From: a virus
DNA length: 49,491 nt
Direction: 5' to 3' (one strand)
IMG/VR virus record: IMGVR_UViG_3300024298_000341
Location: 1 to 49,491 of that record
Below the pieces are notes generated by a model. It did not search any database and was not told the DNA's origin. It saw only the letters and a program-made list of their open reading frames with translations. Shown here piece by piece: positions 18,871-26,191 of this stretch. Position 1 is the first letter of the stretch; every line of letters begins with the position of its first letter. Made by a program: the position numbers and the translations under genes.

Positions 18871-19860
18871 TTATTTATCGTGCAATTTCATCAAGTCTTC
18901 CATTGAAAGAGATGTTTTATCCTTCATAACATCTTTCAAGGTCTTAGTGTCTTTTCCTATTTCTTCTTTTGTAGCTCCGAATACCATTTCTGCACCATCA
19001 ACATTGCCTTTTTTCTTCGATTTTGTTTTGTTTTCGAACTCTTTTTGAGCCTGATTCTTGTCTTTATATTGCAATAACGCTTCTGGATCTTTTTTTATCT
19101 CCTCTGGAATATGCTCTACAGTCTCAAATATATTTTTAAATATTTTGGCATAAATTATCAACCTAATTTGATTTTCGGAAAGTTTTGTCATCGGCTTTCC
19201 AAAAAGCTCCATCGGATGATCTAAAACAAGATAGTTTGGATGGAAAAAGTCAGAAATGGCAATATGTTGAATATTTAAATCAGAAATATCGTTAAAATAA
19301 CTATTGTAAACCAAAATACACTCCTCAAGTTCTTTGTTTGATATTTCGTCAAACTCTTGCTCGGAAAAAAACCGTTGATTTAATTCCTTGTCCTTATAAA
19401 AACAGCTATATATCAGATAGTCACTAGCTCTACTAGATGCATAATCCTCGGCAGTTTTTCCCAAGATTTGCTTTTTTTCTGCAAGTTTTTTGGCGACCTT
19501 TTCCTTTTCTTCCCTTATATTTTTTTCAATTTCATCAATCTGAAGCTTTTTAAATACTTTTTTTCTGGTTATATTAAGTGTTTCAATATATTTTTCTGAC
19601 ACTTTAATCTCTTCGTCCTCTTTCTGCGACCATAACTCGTCCTCTATTGCCTTTTTTAAGGCGTCGTCTTCTTTTGGAAGCCCCTTAGATATGGCGTGAG
19701 CTAGATAAGCTTTATATTTCTTATTAAAGAATTCACGCTCTTTAATAGTTATATGTTTAATAAAAACAGGGTTGCCCAAGAAAACCTTCTCAGAGCAACC
19801 CTCTACTATCTGGCAGAACGCCAAGAATAAATCAATTTCGTTAATACTTTCCTTCTTCAA
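18871..19860 (-). CDS. Putative second tail assembly chaperone (TTG start or frameshift product)
   Basis: The 329-residue frame has no ATG near its beginning. The first usable codon is TTG at 19860, and an in-frame TAG lies four codons further upstream (19870-19872). It overlaps the end of the upstream gene by 20 bases in the +1 (equivalently -2) frame. The protein is very rich in Lys and Glu, with a coiled-coil-like stretch at about 85-150 and a charged low-complexity C-terminus. I recognise no domain. A pair of overlapping genes directly upstream of the tape measure is the classic position of tail assembly chaperones (lambda G and T), where the second is made by programmed frameshift. That assignment is from context only. 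The alternative is ordinary TTG initiation, since a purine-rich AGAAAG lies just upstream. Confidence 0.6.
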   Translation of the reverse strand: MKKESINEIDLFLAFCQIVEGCSEKVFLGNPVFIKHITIKEREFFNKKYKAYLAHAISKGLPKEDDALKKAIEDELWSQKEDEEIKVSEKYIETLNITRKKVFKKLQIDEIEKNIREEKEKVAKKLAEKKQILGKTAEDYASSRASDYLIYSCFYKDKELNQRFFSEQEFDEISNKELEECILVYNSYFNDISDLNIQHIAISDFFHPNYLVLDHPMELFGKPMTKLSENQIRLIIYAKIFKNIFETVEHIPEEIKKDPEALLQYKDKNQAQKEFENKTKSKKKGNVDGAEMVFGATKEEIGKDTKTLKDVMKDKTSLSMEDLMKLHDK

Positions 19861-20572
19861 GATCTTTCTCTAGCTTTTTGAAATCTTCCTTGGTCGCATT
19901 CTTGCTGTAATACCAGAAAGAAACAAATGTGGCTAACTTTCTGAAAGTAGCTTGATAAAGAGGGTCTTCTGCCTCGTCAAGGTCTCTCATATTGTCAAGC
20001 TTTTGCTCGTAAGTCGAACCGTTAAAAAGCGGCTCGATCTTGCCATTTTGCTCCTGCTTGTAAGCAAGGTTAACACAGAACCAACGAATTAGATTGTTCT
20101 GTGCAATTACATCTGCGGTATTGTTGAAAAGATTAAGATATGTAGACTCAAGATCTACCATCTCCTTTCTTGTTGCGGCAAGCTTTTCCAGAATTGTATT
20201 CGCACGCTCTTTCTCTTCTGCCGAACCATTTTCAAGAGCAACGTACTCTCTCTGCATTTTTGCCATATCAATGTACATTGCTGTCAGACGCTTGTCATCA
20301 TCTTCGGAGAAGATGCCTCCGGTATCAGAGTACTTCTTAACTAACATTCCTTTTGTCAAAATGCCCTTCTTAATGCAGTTTGACATCTCCACGCTAAATT
20401 GAATCTCCGCGTCTTCAGTATCACGGCGCGATGGTTGTTTGAAGATTATCCGCACAGGAACGTCTTCCTTTACTTTACTGGTGACCGTGATAGTCTTGCC
20501 ATCTTCCTCACGGGTCTCGGTTTTTTCTACTTCCTTATTAATTTTGACTGTGAAGTCGAATAGTTCTTTCAT
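19841..20572 (-). CDS. Putative first tail assembly chaperone
   Basis: The 243-residue protein begins M-K-E-L-F-D-F-T-V-K and is helical and charged, with a likely coiled coil near 90-150 and W-F-C-V-N-L-A-Y and F-V-S-F-W-Y-Y segments in the C-terminal half. There is no signal peptide or membrane segment. Its start overlaps the stop of the 98-residue gene by four bases (ATGA), and its end overlaps the next frame by 20 bases. The identity is inferred from its place two genes upstream of the tape measure and the overlapping partner; I recognise no family motif. Confidence 0.6.
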   Translation of the reverse strand: MKELFDFTVKINKEVEKTETREEDGKTITVTSKVKEDVPVRIIFKQPSRRDTEDAEIQFSVEMSNCIKKGILTKGMLVKKYSDTGGIFSEDDDKRLTAMYIDMAKMQREYVALENGSAEEKERANTILEKLAATRKEMVDLESTYLNLFNNTADVIAQNNLIRWFCVNLAYKQEQNGKIEPLFNGSTYEQKLDNMRDLDEAEDPLYQATFRKLATFVSFWYYSKNATKEDFKKLEKDLEEGKY

Positions 20573-20865
20573 TGTTTAAATGTGTGATGAAATTCAATAT
20601 GGATCAAATCCATTTCGGTAGTCATTTTTCGAATGGATTCATTGCCCATATCGAGAACTTTTTTTCTTAACCAAGCCATTTGATTTTCATCAAGATAATT
20701 GGCTTGTTTGACTACAGGCTTGAAGGAATCGGGAGCCGAAGAATACAATATTGCAAATTGACGGTCGTGTTCGTGCTTAATATCTTCTAGGATTCCAAGC
20801 ATACGCTTGAAAAGATCAGAAGTATTAACCTTTACCCTGTCATTTAAATAGTCCTTGCCCGTCAT
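20569..20865 (-). CDS. Small helical protein of the tail operon, unknown
   Basis: The 98 residues are predicted mostly alpha-helical, with many charged residues, four His in the C-terminal third (I-H-I-E-F-H-H-T-F) and no membrane segment. It is the first gene of the leftward tail operon and is joined to the next gene by an ATGA overlap. Its ribosome site is good: AAGGTAAAAGGT precedes the ATG. The gene lies back to back with the plus-strand neck operon. I do not recognise the family; a tail-assembly role is only suggested by context. Confidence 0.65.
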   Translation of the reverse strand: MTGKDYLNDRVKVNTSDLFKRMLGILEDIKHEHDRQFAILYSSAPDSFKPVVKQANYLDENQMAWLRKKVLDMGNESIRKMTTEMDLIHIEFHHTFKQ

Positions 20866-20881
20866 ACCTTTTACCTTACTA

Positions 20882-20890
20882 TATATTACA
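20882..20890 (-). promoter_or_regulatory. TGTAAT box, leftward side of the divergent gap
   Basis: The minus strand reads TGTAATATA, 19 bases before the ATG at 20865. It is a one-base variant of the recurrent TGTAAA box and sits next to the plus-strand copy, as expected for divergent promoters. Confidence 0.3.
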
Positions 20891-20904
20891 TCTGATATAA
20901 AAAG

Positions 20905-20917
20905 TGTAAAGTAAAAT
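20905..20917 (+). promoter_or_regulatory. TGTAAA box, rightward side of the divergent gap
   Basis: The sequence TGTAAAGTAAAAT directly precedes the ATG at 20918. It differs by one base from the copy at 43470-43482, which lies at the same distance from its start codon. There is no separate Shine-Dalgarno, so the box may be a promoter giving a very short leader, or a translation element. Confidence 0.45.
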
Positions 20918-21367
20918 ATGGCATCTTACCTCTCAGACGCGCAGAAAAACTTTATCAATGAAGTGATTGATGATGTGTTTGATACCTTCTCTAGGCAGAT
21001 AACCGTATACTCTAACCCCAGAGAGACTGTGATCTCCACTTCAGCTAGTTATAATTATTTTTACGATAGAGACGTTCCAGCTGTAGAAAACAAGGAGTTC
21101 ACAACTGTTTCCAATACATTTCAGGCTAAGATTAAGTACTTAGATCAGGCCAAAGCCCCAGTACCCGGAGCCGATACTCAGCAAAAAATAGACTATCCTG
21201 CTGGCAGCGTTAAAATCAAAGTGCCAGCTTCTGCCTACACTGTTCTAAAAGAAGCTCGTCGTGTCGAATTTGATGGTCGTAGATATGCAATCTCTTCTGA
21301 TTCAAAGCCTTATGGAATGTTTGGGCCAAGATATTATTCATTCATCCTATCCCCAATTAACGAGTAA
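20918..21367 (+). CDS. Putative head-closure / neck protein
   Basis: The 149-residue protein has an N-terminal helix (L-S-D-A-Q-K-N-F-I-N-E-V-I-D-D-V), then a beta-rich body with a strand-loop ending in V-E-F-D-G-R-R-Y-A-I-S-S-D-S-K-P and a final Y-Y-S-F-I-L-S strand. Size, strand content and the x-V-x-F-D-G-x-x-Y pattern suit head-closure proteins such as SPP1 gp16, but I cannot prove this. It opens the plus-strand island of four genes that ends with the major tail tube, which supports a neck role. It is followed after two bases by the next gene. Confidence 0.6.
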   Translation: MASYLSDAQKNFINEVIDDVFDTFSRQITVYSNPRETVISTSASYNYFYDRDVPAVENKEFTTVSNTFQAKIKYLDQAKAPVPGADTQQKIDYPAGSVKIKVPASAYTVLKEARRVEFDGRRYAISSDSKPYGMFGPRYYSFILSPINE

Positions 21368-21369
21368 TT

Positions 21370-21978
21370 ATGGCGAAGATCCCAGCAAATGTTGCAAAAA
21401 AAATCAATAAAGATGTCGCGCCAATATTAAAAAATAGCGTAGAAAGGCGTGTTTTCTTAGCTTTCGAAAGGATAAAAAGAGAAACGATCAATGAATTTCT
21501 TAGACACCCTGTTACAAAAGAAATCGAAGCTGGTCCAACGGCTCAAAACATTAGCGGAACTCTCGATGGCTATGGTAATCTTTTTTCTTATATTGGTTTT
21601 TATAACGGAGACGATCCGATATCGCCAATAACAGAGGCGTTTCAGAAAAGCACCATTACCTTTTCTAGATTGATTGATGGCGGGGTAATTTGGAACGTAT
21701 TTATTCCAGCAAAAGAAGACATATGGGATGTCTCGCCAATGCCTTGGGCTCCGGGGCGCAGTTGGGCGAAAGGCATCGAAACAGGAATTTCCGGTATTGG
21801 CCAGTACTTTTACACCCTGCGAGAAGATCTTCCGACATCCAGATCTGACACCGCTATCCAAACAAGTAAAAATATTAGAAGAAAAACTAGATTTAAAAAT
21901 GTAAAATACATTAGCGCTATATTGGCTAACTTCGAAAAAAAGATAAACCTATTAGATGAAACCGCAATATCAACATAA
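21370..21978 (+). CDS. Putative neck / tail-completion protein
   Basis: The 202-residue protein starts two bases after the previous stop. The N-terminal 60 residues are basic and helical (A-K-K-I-N-K-D-V and V-E-R-R-V-F-L-A-F-E-R-I-K-R). The middle holds G-P-T-A-Q-N-I-S-G-T-L-D-G-Y-G-N-L-F-S-Y-I and an aromatic patch around W-D-V-S-P-M-P-W-A-P-G-R-S-W. The helix-then-small-barrel layout is like HK97 gp10-type tail completion proteins, but no diagnostic residue is known to me. Its 3' end overlaps the next gene by 23 bases, which implies tight translational coupling. The function is inferred from position between a head-closure candidate and tail-tube genes. Confidence 0.55.
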   Translation: MAKIPANVAKKINKDVAPILKNSVERRVFLAFERIKRETINEFLRHPVTKEIEAGPTAQNISGTLDGYGNLFSYIGFYNGDDPISPITEAFQKSTITFSRLIDGGVIWNVFIPAKEDIWDVSPMPWAPGRSWAKGIETGISGIGQYFYTLREDLPTSRSDTAIQTSKNIRRKTRFKNVKYISAILANFEKKINLLDETAIST

Positions 21979-22792
21979 CGTAACGACATCTTTTGCTCTA
22001 TGGCTTGATCACTATCTTTTAGAGAAGGGTGAGGCTTATAGCAATCAGACTGGCACTTTCACTTATTATGCAGACCCAAGAATATCAACCACTTACAAAG
22101 CTTTCGGTACTCCTTACAAACAGTTTGTATACGACTCCACAATTACTGGAGCAAGTATTCCTAGCGGCGTTCATGTTTCGGGAGTTTTTAAGGGTCGCAA
22201 CGATGGGGTTATTATAGACTATATCAATGGTAGAGCGCTAATTAGCGGCGTTTCTACAGGAGTTGCGGTCACAGGATCTTTTGCGGTTAAGGATTTCAAT
22301 ATCTATCTTACTAACGAAAACGAGGACGACCTGATTCTAGATAACAACCTCGACGCGAATAAAAAATTTCCTTGGACTGGCAAATATATACCGCCATATG
22401 ATCAAGTTGCTCCAGCTATCTTTATTGCAAATGACTCTACTTATAATTCTCCGTTTTCGTTTGGTGGAGAAGATGAAAGCCGCTCATTTGTGAAGTGCGT
22501 CGTTTTTACCGATAACCCCTATCAACTTGACGGCGTTCTGTCTATTTTTGCCGACGCTAAATCTAGTAGCTTTAAATACAAGGACTTTACTGGATACCCG
22601 CTCACAGAATATGGAGATGTCAAAAACGGAACATACTCTTATGATTCTTCTGTTATAAATCAGAATGACTTTTTTATTGATGAAGTAGTTTGCTCTAAGC
22701 TCAAAGACTCTCGCGCTAGAGGAGGCAACGCTAAGCCTTATATCGGCTTTATTGATTTTGAAGTCGTCAAGTACCGCCATCCAAGAGCTTAA
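21956..22792 (+). CDS. Putative tail terminator or neck structural protein
   Basis: The 278-residue protein begins inside the previous gene (23-base overlap). It opens with a helix (T-S-F-A-L-W-L-D-H-Y-L-L-E-K-G), then becomes beta-rich with V-H-V-S-G-V-F and a run of short strands with Gly/Ser turns. Near the end is a conserved-looking I-D-E-V-V-C-S-K-L-K-D and a final G-F-I-D-F-E-V-V-K-Y strand. There is no enzyme motif, signal peptide or coiled coil. Being directly upstream of the major tail tube, it could be the tail terminator or an adaptor ring; this is inference. A 59-base gap holding a TGTAAA box separates it from the tube gene. Confidence 0.5.
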   Translation: MKPQYQHNVTTSFALWLDHYLLEKGEAYSNQTGTFTYYADPRISTTYKAFGTPYKQFVYDSTITGASIPSGVHVSGVFKGRNDGVIIDYINGRALISGVSTGVAVTGSFAVKDFNIYLTNENEDDLILDNNLDANKKFPWTGKYIPPYDQVAPAIFIANDSTYNSPFSFGGEDESRSFVKCVVFTDNPYQLDGVLSIFADAKSSSFKYKDFTGYPLTEYGDVKNGTYSYDSSVINQNDFFIDEVVCSKLKDSRARGGNAKPYIGFIDFEVVKYRHPRA

Positions 22793-22816
22793 TTATTCCA
22801 TTTTTAGATAAAAAAA

Positions 22817-22829
22817 TGTAAAGTATTTC
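22817..22829 (+). promoter_or_regulatory. TGTAAA box upstream of the major tail tube gene
   Basis: The sequence TGTAAAGTATTTC lies 29 bases before the ATG at 22852, in the only real gap of the plus-strand island. No Shine-Dalgarno is visible before that ATG. A dedicated promoter would suit a highly expressed structural gene. Confidence 0.45.
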
Positions 22830-22851
22830 AAACCTTCTTAACTAACAACTT

Positions 22852-24006
22852 ATGGCACGCAACAGAGTAATTTATCAATCAGAAGCTCTTTATGTCGCAG
22901 ACGGTACAGCTGTTCCGACAGCCACCCACGCATCCAGCATCATTAGACAGCTTCACCGCGTTCAGTCAGCCAACTATGGCTTTACTATCAATCGCCAAGA
23001 CGTTAACCAATTTGGTAACCTTGCTCGTATTGACCAAATCTCAATCGAGGCTCCTACTGTAAACCTTGACTTCTCTTACTACCTTACTACTGGTAATAAC
23101 GAAACTGCCCTTGGATTTAACGTAGGAACAAGCTCTGCTGCTGGATCATTCATCAGTGGACTCGTCGATTCCAGCAACGCAACCAATAACATTGGTATCG
23201 TATCTGGCCGTAACTTCCATATCCTCACCGTAGCAGAGGGTAACGACGCCAACGGTTCCGCTACCGGAATTTATCAAAATTCTGGAGTTGCCAGAACAAT
23301 CGGTATCGGCAACGCTTATATCACAAACTACACTGTAGAAGCCGCAGTAGGTGGTCTTCCCACTGTTTCGGTAACCTGTGAAGGTCTTAACGTTAACGTT
23401 ATCAGCGGCTCTTCTGGCGTTGTCCCCGGTATCTTCGTTGAGGCTGGAACTGGATCTGCAAGCCTTTTCCAACTTCCTGCCCCAGTTACTGGCAGCGTAG
23501 GCGTTTCCGCGCTTCGCCCCGGCGACATCACAGTAATCCTGCCTGATGGCGTAGTCGCTGAACTGCCCACTGGTGTTGAAGGTTCTCCATTCAACAATAC
23601 TGCTGCTCACATCCAGAACCTCTCAATTGAGATTCCAATTGGTCGTACCACCCTTGAGCGTCTTGGTAGCCGCTTCGGCTTCACCAAGGTTATTGACTTC
23701 CCTGTAGAGGTAACTGTCAATATGAGCGCAATTGTTGCTGACCTCAAGTCCAGCGGTGCAATCGAGACCCTGCTTAACGCCGATACCACAAAGAACCTTG
23801 CCTTCGCGTTCAAGCTGCCCGGTGCTAATGATCGCGTTATCTATGAGATCAGAGGCGCCAAGCTGGTAAGCGAGAACTTCTCAAGCGCAATTGGCGACAA
23901 TAAGAGCGTTGACCTGAGCTTCACTACTCAGATCGGTAGCCCACAGGACACCACAAACGGCGTCTTCGTATGGGTACAGAACACTGCTTATACTCCCAGT
24001 ATCTAA
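22852..24006 (+). CDS. Major tail tube protein
   Basis: The 384-residue beta-rich protein has R-N-F-H-I-L (120-125), I-G-I-G-N-A-Y-I-T-N-Y (150-160), G-L-P-T-V-S-V-T-C-E-G (168-178) and L-R-P-G-D-I-T-V. The same ordered segments recur in the proteins at 4759-8034 and 8996-9766, pointing to one tube fold used three times. Codons here end in C much more often than in neighbouring genes, and the same is seen in the capsid gene, which fits very high expression. It has its own TGTAAA box and is followed within 30 bases by a strong terminator, so it can be transcribed alone. The major-tube call rests on codon use, isolation and paralogy. Confidence 0.7.
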   Translation: MARNRVIYQSEALYVADGTAVPTATHASSIIRQLHRVQSANYGFTINRQDVNQFGNLARIDQISIEAPTVNLDFSYYLTTGNNETALGFNVGTSSAAGSFISGLVDSSNATNNIGIVSGRNFHILTVAEGNDANGSATGIYQNSGVARTIGIGNAYITNYTVEAAVGGLPTVSVTCEGLNVNVISGSSGVVPGIFVEAGTGSASLFQLPAPVTGSVGVSALRPGDITVILPDGVVAELPTGVEGSPFNNTAAHIQNLSIEIPIGRTTLERLGSRFGFTKVIDFPVEVTVNMSAIVADLKSSGAIETLLNADTTKNLAFAFKLPGANDRVIYEIRGAKLVSENFSSAIGDNKSVDLSFTTQIGSPQDTTNGVFVWVQNTAYTPSI

Positions 24007-24029
24007 CCTGAACTGACCTAAAACAAAAA

Positions 24030-24055
24030 CCCCCGAAGAAATTCGGGGGTTTTTT
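24030..24055. terminator. Bidirectional intrinsic terminator between convergent genes
   Basis: A perfect 8-bp stem (CCCCCGAA with TTCGGGGG) closes a GAAA loop. On the plus strand it is followed by six T; on the minus strand the complement of AAAACAAAAA gives a T-rich tail. It separates the tail tube gene from the oppositely directed methyltransferase gene. Confidence 0.93.
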
Positions 24056-24056
24056 A

Positions 24057-24596
24057 TTAGTAGTAAAAGTCTTCTTTTACCACTTCTGGCTTTTTTCTTA
24101 AAGCCGCAATTCCTTGACCTTCTGTCAGCATCTCAACCAGATCGTAATACTTCAGAGCCATCTGATAATCAGAGCGATTGAAGTCATGGATGAATACCAG
24201 CACATCCTGATCAATAATATCCCAAAGATACTTGGCGCAATACTTACGCGCGCGACCATCAATCAGCGCCTTGGTGAACTTTAGCTTCTTGGTTGCAGGC
24301 AAATGAATGTAGTCCTTGAACTGTTCGTATCTGCAAGGCTTTGGATCTGGAGAGTGAGCGGCTTGATAGATCAGTTCGATATTCTGGATATCGTAAGCAT
24401 TAACGATCTTTTGGATATTTTTAATCCAGTCGATGTCGTGCTCGATGGAAATTACCTTCTTCACCAATCCAGAAAAATAAACAGTGCTATTGCCACTACC
24501 AAACTCAAGCAACGTGTCATTTTTATTTAGATACTTTTCAATAAACTTGTACTCATGTTCGTGCATGAGCGGGCGGAAGGAACTAAATTTATTCAT
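24057..24596 (-). CDS. SAM-dependent methyltransferase (class I fold)
   Basis: The 179-residue protein shows motif I as L-L-E-F-G-S-G-N-S-T (about 30-39), the acidic end of strand 2 as S-I-E-H-D (50-54) and a strand-4 segment V-L-V-F-I-H-D-F (131-138). This is a short Rossmann methyltransferase with no extra target domain, so the substrate is unknown; small-molecule or glycan O-methylation is as likely as protein. It is the last gene of a leftward cassette after a sulfotransferase and a double glycosyltransferase. Its ATG overlaps the stop of the glycosyltransferase gene (ATGA), showing co-expression. Its own stop touches the terminator. Confidence 0.8.
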   Translation of the reverse strand: MNKFSSFRPLMHEHEYKFIEKYLNKNDTLLEFGSGNSTVYFSGLVKKVISIEHDIDWIKNIQKIVNAYDIQNIELIYQAAHSPDPKPCRYEQFKDYIHLPATKKLKFTKALIDGRARKYCAKYLWDIIDQDVLVFIHDFNRSDYQMALKYYDLVEMLTEGQGIAALRKKPEVVKEDFYY

Positions 24597-26191
24597 CGCT
24601 TGTTATCGTAAATGTCCATAACTTCCTTAACTACGGTATCGGCATCTGGGAGATAATCCCAGAGAGTCTTACCCTTGGGGATAAGATCGATAGTATCGTG
24701 CTTGAACTCAGTGTGACGGATTTCTAGACCATCGAGCAACAGATCTTTACGGAGAGCCTTGGTTTTGTAAGACTGAGTACCGTTTCTATATGGAAGGATG
24801 TGATCTTCATGCTTACAGGTTGGGAATGTCACAATCCAATTATCAAAAGCACCAGCAATATGAAGCGGTGATGAATCATTCGTTACAAGGCATCTAGACA
24901 GTGAAATTAAGGCAAATAATTGCCCAAGAGTGGTCAGATCGCGGAGATCGTAGCCGTCCTGTGGAACTTTGATTGGTAGATAGCCCTGTTTCTCGTCAAT
25001 GCTCTTGCCAATCAGCACAACTGTAAGCTTTTCCGACAGTTTATCCACAATAGACTGCCACCACTCAACTGGCAAAGTCTTTGAGGGCCACCAGCGACCA
25101 GCGTGAACCACAACAGTAGGCTTTTCAGGCTTCTTGTCTTTAAATAAGTCGATAACATAACTGACATCCTCTGCATCTAGCTTGAGTTGAATCGTCTTGT
25201 CAGTGTGTGGGATAGTACGCTTGATCATTGACATCGAGGCAAAGTCTGTTGGGTGGAACAGAACGTGTGACATCTTGTGTTCTGACTGCTCATCGTCAGG
25301 GCAAGTATGCATTGTCAAGATAGCGTCATTAATTCCCTTCCATTGATCATAATTAACCACGGGGCAGCTAAGGTGCTCAAAGAGACGAGGGAAGTGCGAT
25401 ACAACAGTGATATTAGCGTCAGGATAAAGCTTCTGAGTATAGCGGATAGCAGGCTCTGAACATAGCTGGTCGCCCATTCCTGCTGTTACGCTAATAAGGA
25501 TGTTTCGCTTATACTTGTAGCCCTCCTCCTTGTCTTTTTCCCATTGAAGGATATCCTTGTAGATAACGCCCATTTGCATATCTTTTGGCGCACCAGCGTA
25601 GTGAACGATATACGAGTTTAGGCGCGAGATGCCGCAGAACTTATCCAAGATATCCATACGATTAAAGTCGTAGTGGAGGTCAAACATATCAACCTTATCA
25701 TTTAAAATTCGCAGATTGATGAATGGCTGATCAGTTTCTACGAAATCAATGCCTCGCGGAAGTCTGAAGATCTGCTTGTGGATTCGGGAGATAACCATTA
25801 CGCCCGAATTGTAGAACTTGCCGTTCCACTTCTTCAATGGCTCCTTGTAGTACTCCGAGGCTTGTTCCAGATACTCAAACCTTGGCGCATAACGGCCCTC
25901 ATTGAACATTCCCAGCTTAGTCTCTGGGACAACTTCAAACAAGTTGGGGCAATCATCTCTGATTAAAATATCAATATCAAGATAAATGATTCGCTTGTAC
26001 TGATTTAAGAGTTCGCCAATCAGGAACTTATTCCACTTTTGGGTAATGTAGTATTTGTTGAACTCTGTGACGTTTAGAAAATCGGCGCCGATTTTCTCCG
26101 CATACTTTTGGATAGAAGGTAGCGTGAGCTTTGCTACTTCGTTGTAATAATCGCCAATCGAGATGGTTAAAACTAAGTTATCCTTTTTCAT
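24593..26191 (-). CDS. Two-domain glycosyltransferase, GT8-like plus GT9-like
   Basis: With the start chosen at 26191 the protein has 532 residues. The frame also allows an ATG 39 bases upstream (26230), but the chosen start leaves a 14-base overlap with the sulfotransferase and avoids an implausible basic-hydrophobic leader. The N-terminal domain (1-230) is GT8/glycogenin-like: Y-L-D-I-D-I-L with the D-x-D metal site at 72-74 and F-Y-N-S-G-V-M-V-I at 126-134. The C-terminal domain (231-532) is GT9/heptosyltransferase-like: I-L-I-S-V-T-A-G-M-G-D-Q-L at 231-243, H-A-G-R-W-W-P-S-K near 363-371 and T-N-D-S-S-P-L-H-I-A-G-A at 437-448. Both active-site signatures look intact. The sugars and acceptor cannot be read from the sequence. 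The fusion may add two sugars in sequence. Confidence 0.88.
   Translation of the reverse strand: MKKDNLVLTISIGDYYNEVAKLTLPSIQKYAEKIGADFLNVTEFNKYYITQKWNKFLIGELLNQYKRIIYLDIDILIRDDCPNLFEVVPETKLGMFNEGRYAPRFEYLEQASEYYKEPLKKWNGKFYNSGVMVISRIHKQIFRLPRGIDFVETDQPFINLRILNDKVDMFDLHYDFNRMDILDKFCGISRLNSYIVHYAGAPKDMQMGVIYKDILQWEKDKEEGYKYKRNILISVTAGMGDQLCSEPAIRYTQKLYPDANITVVSHFPRLFEHLSCPVVNYDQWKGINDAILTMHTCPDDEQSEHKMSHVLFHPTDFASMSMIKRTIPHTDKTIQLKLDAEDVSYVIDLFKDKKPEKPTVVVHAGRWWPSKTLPVEWWQSIVDKLSEKLTVVLIGKSIDEKQGYLPIKVPQDGYDLRDLTTLGQLFALISLSRCLVTNDSSPLHIAGAFDNWIVTFPTCKHEDHILPYRNGTQSYKTKALRKDLLLDGLEIRHTEFKHDTIDLIPKGKTLWDYLPDADTVVKEVMDIYDNKR

Noticed and set aside
23146-23813. Minus-strand frames opposite the major tail tube gene
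   Set aside because: They are products of the strong codon bias of the tube gene; the sense frame carries the shared tail-tube motifs.
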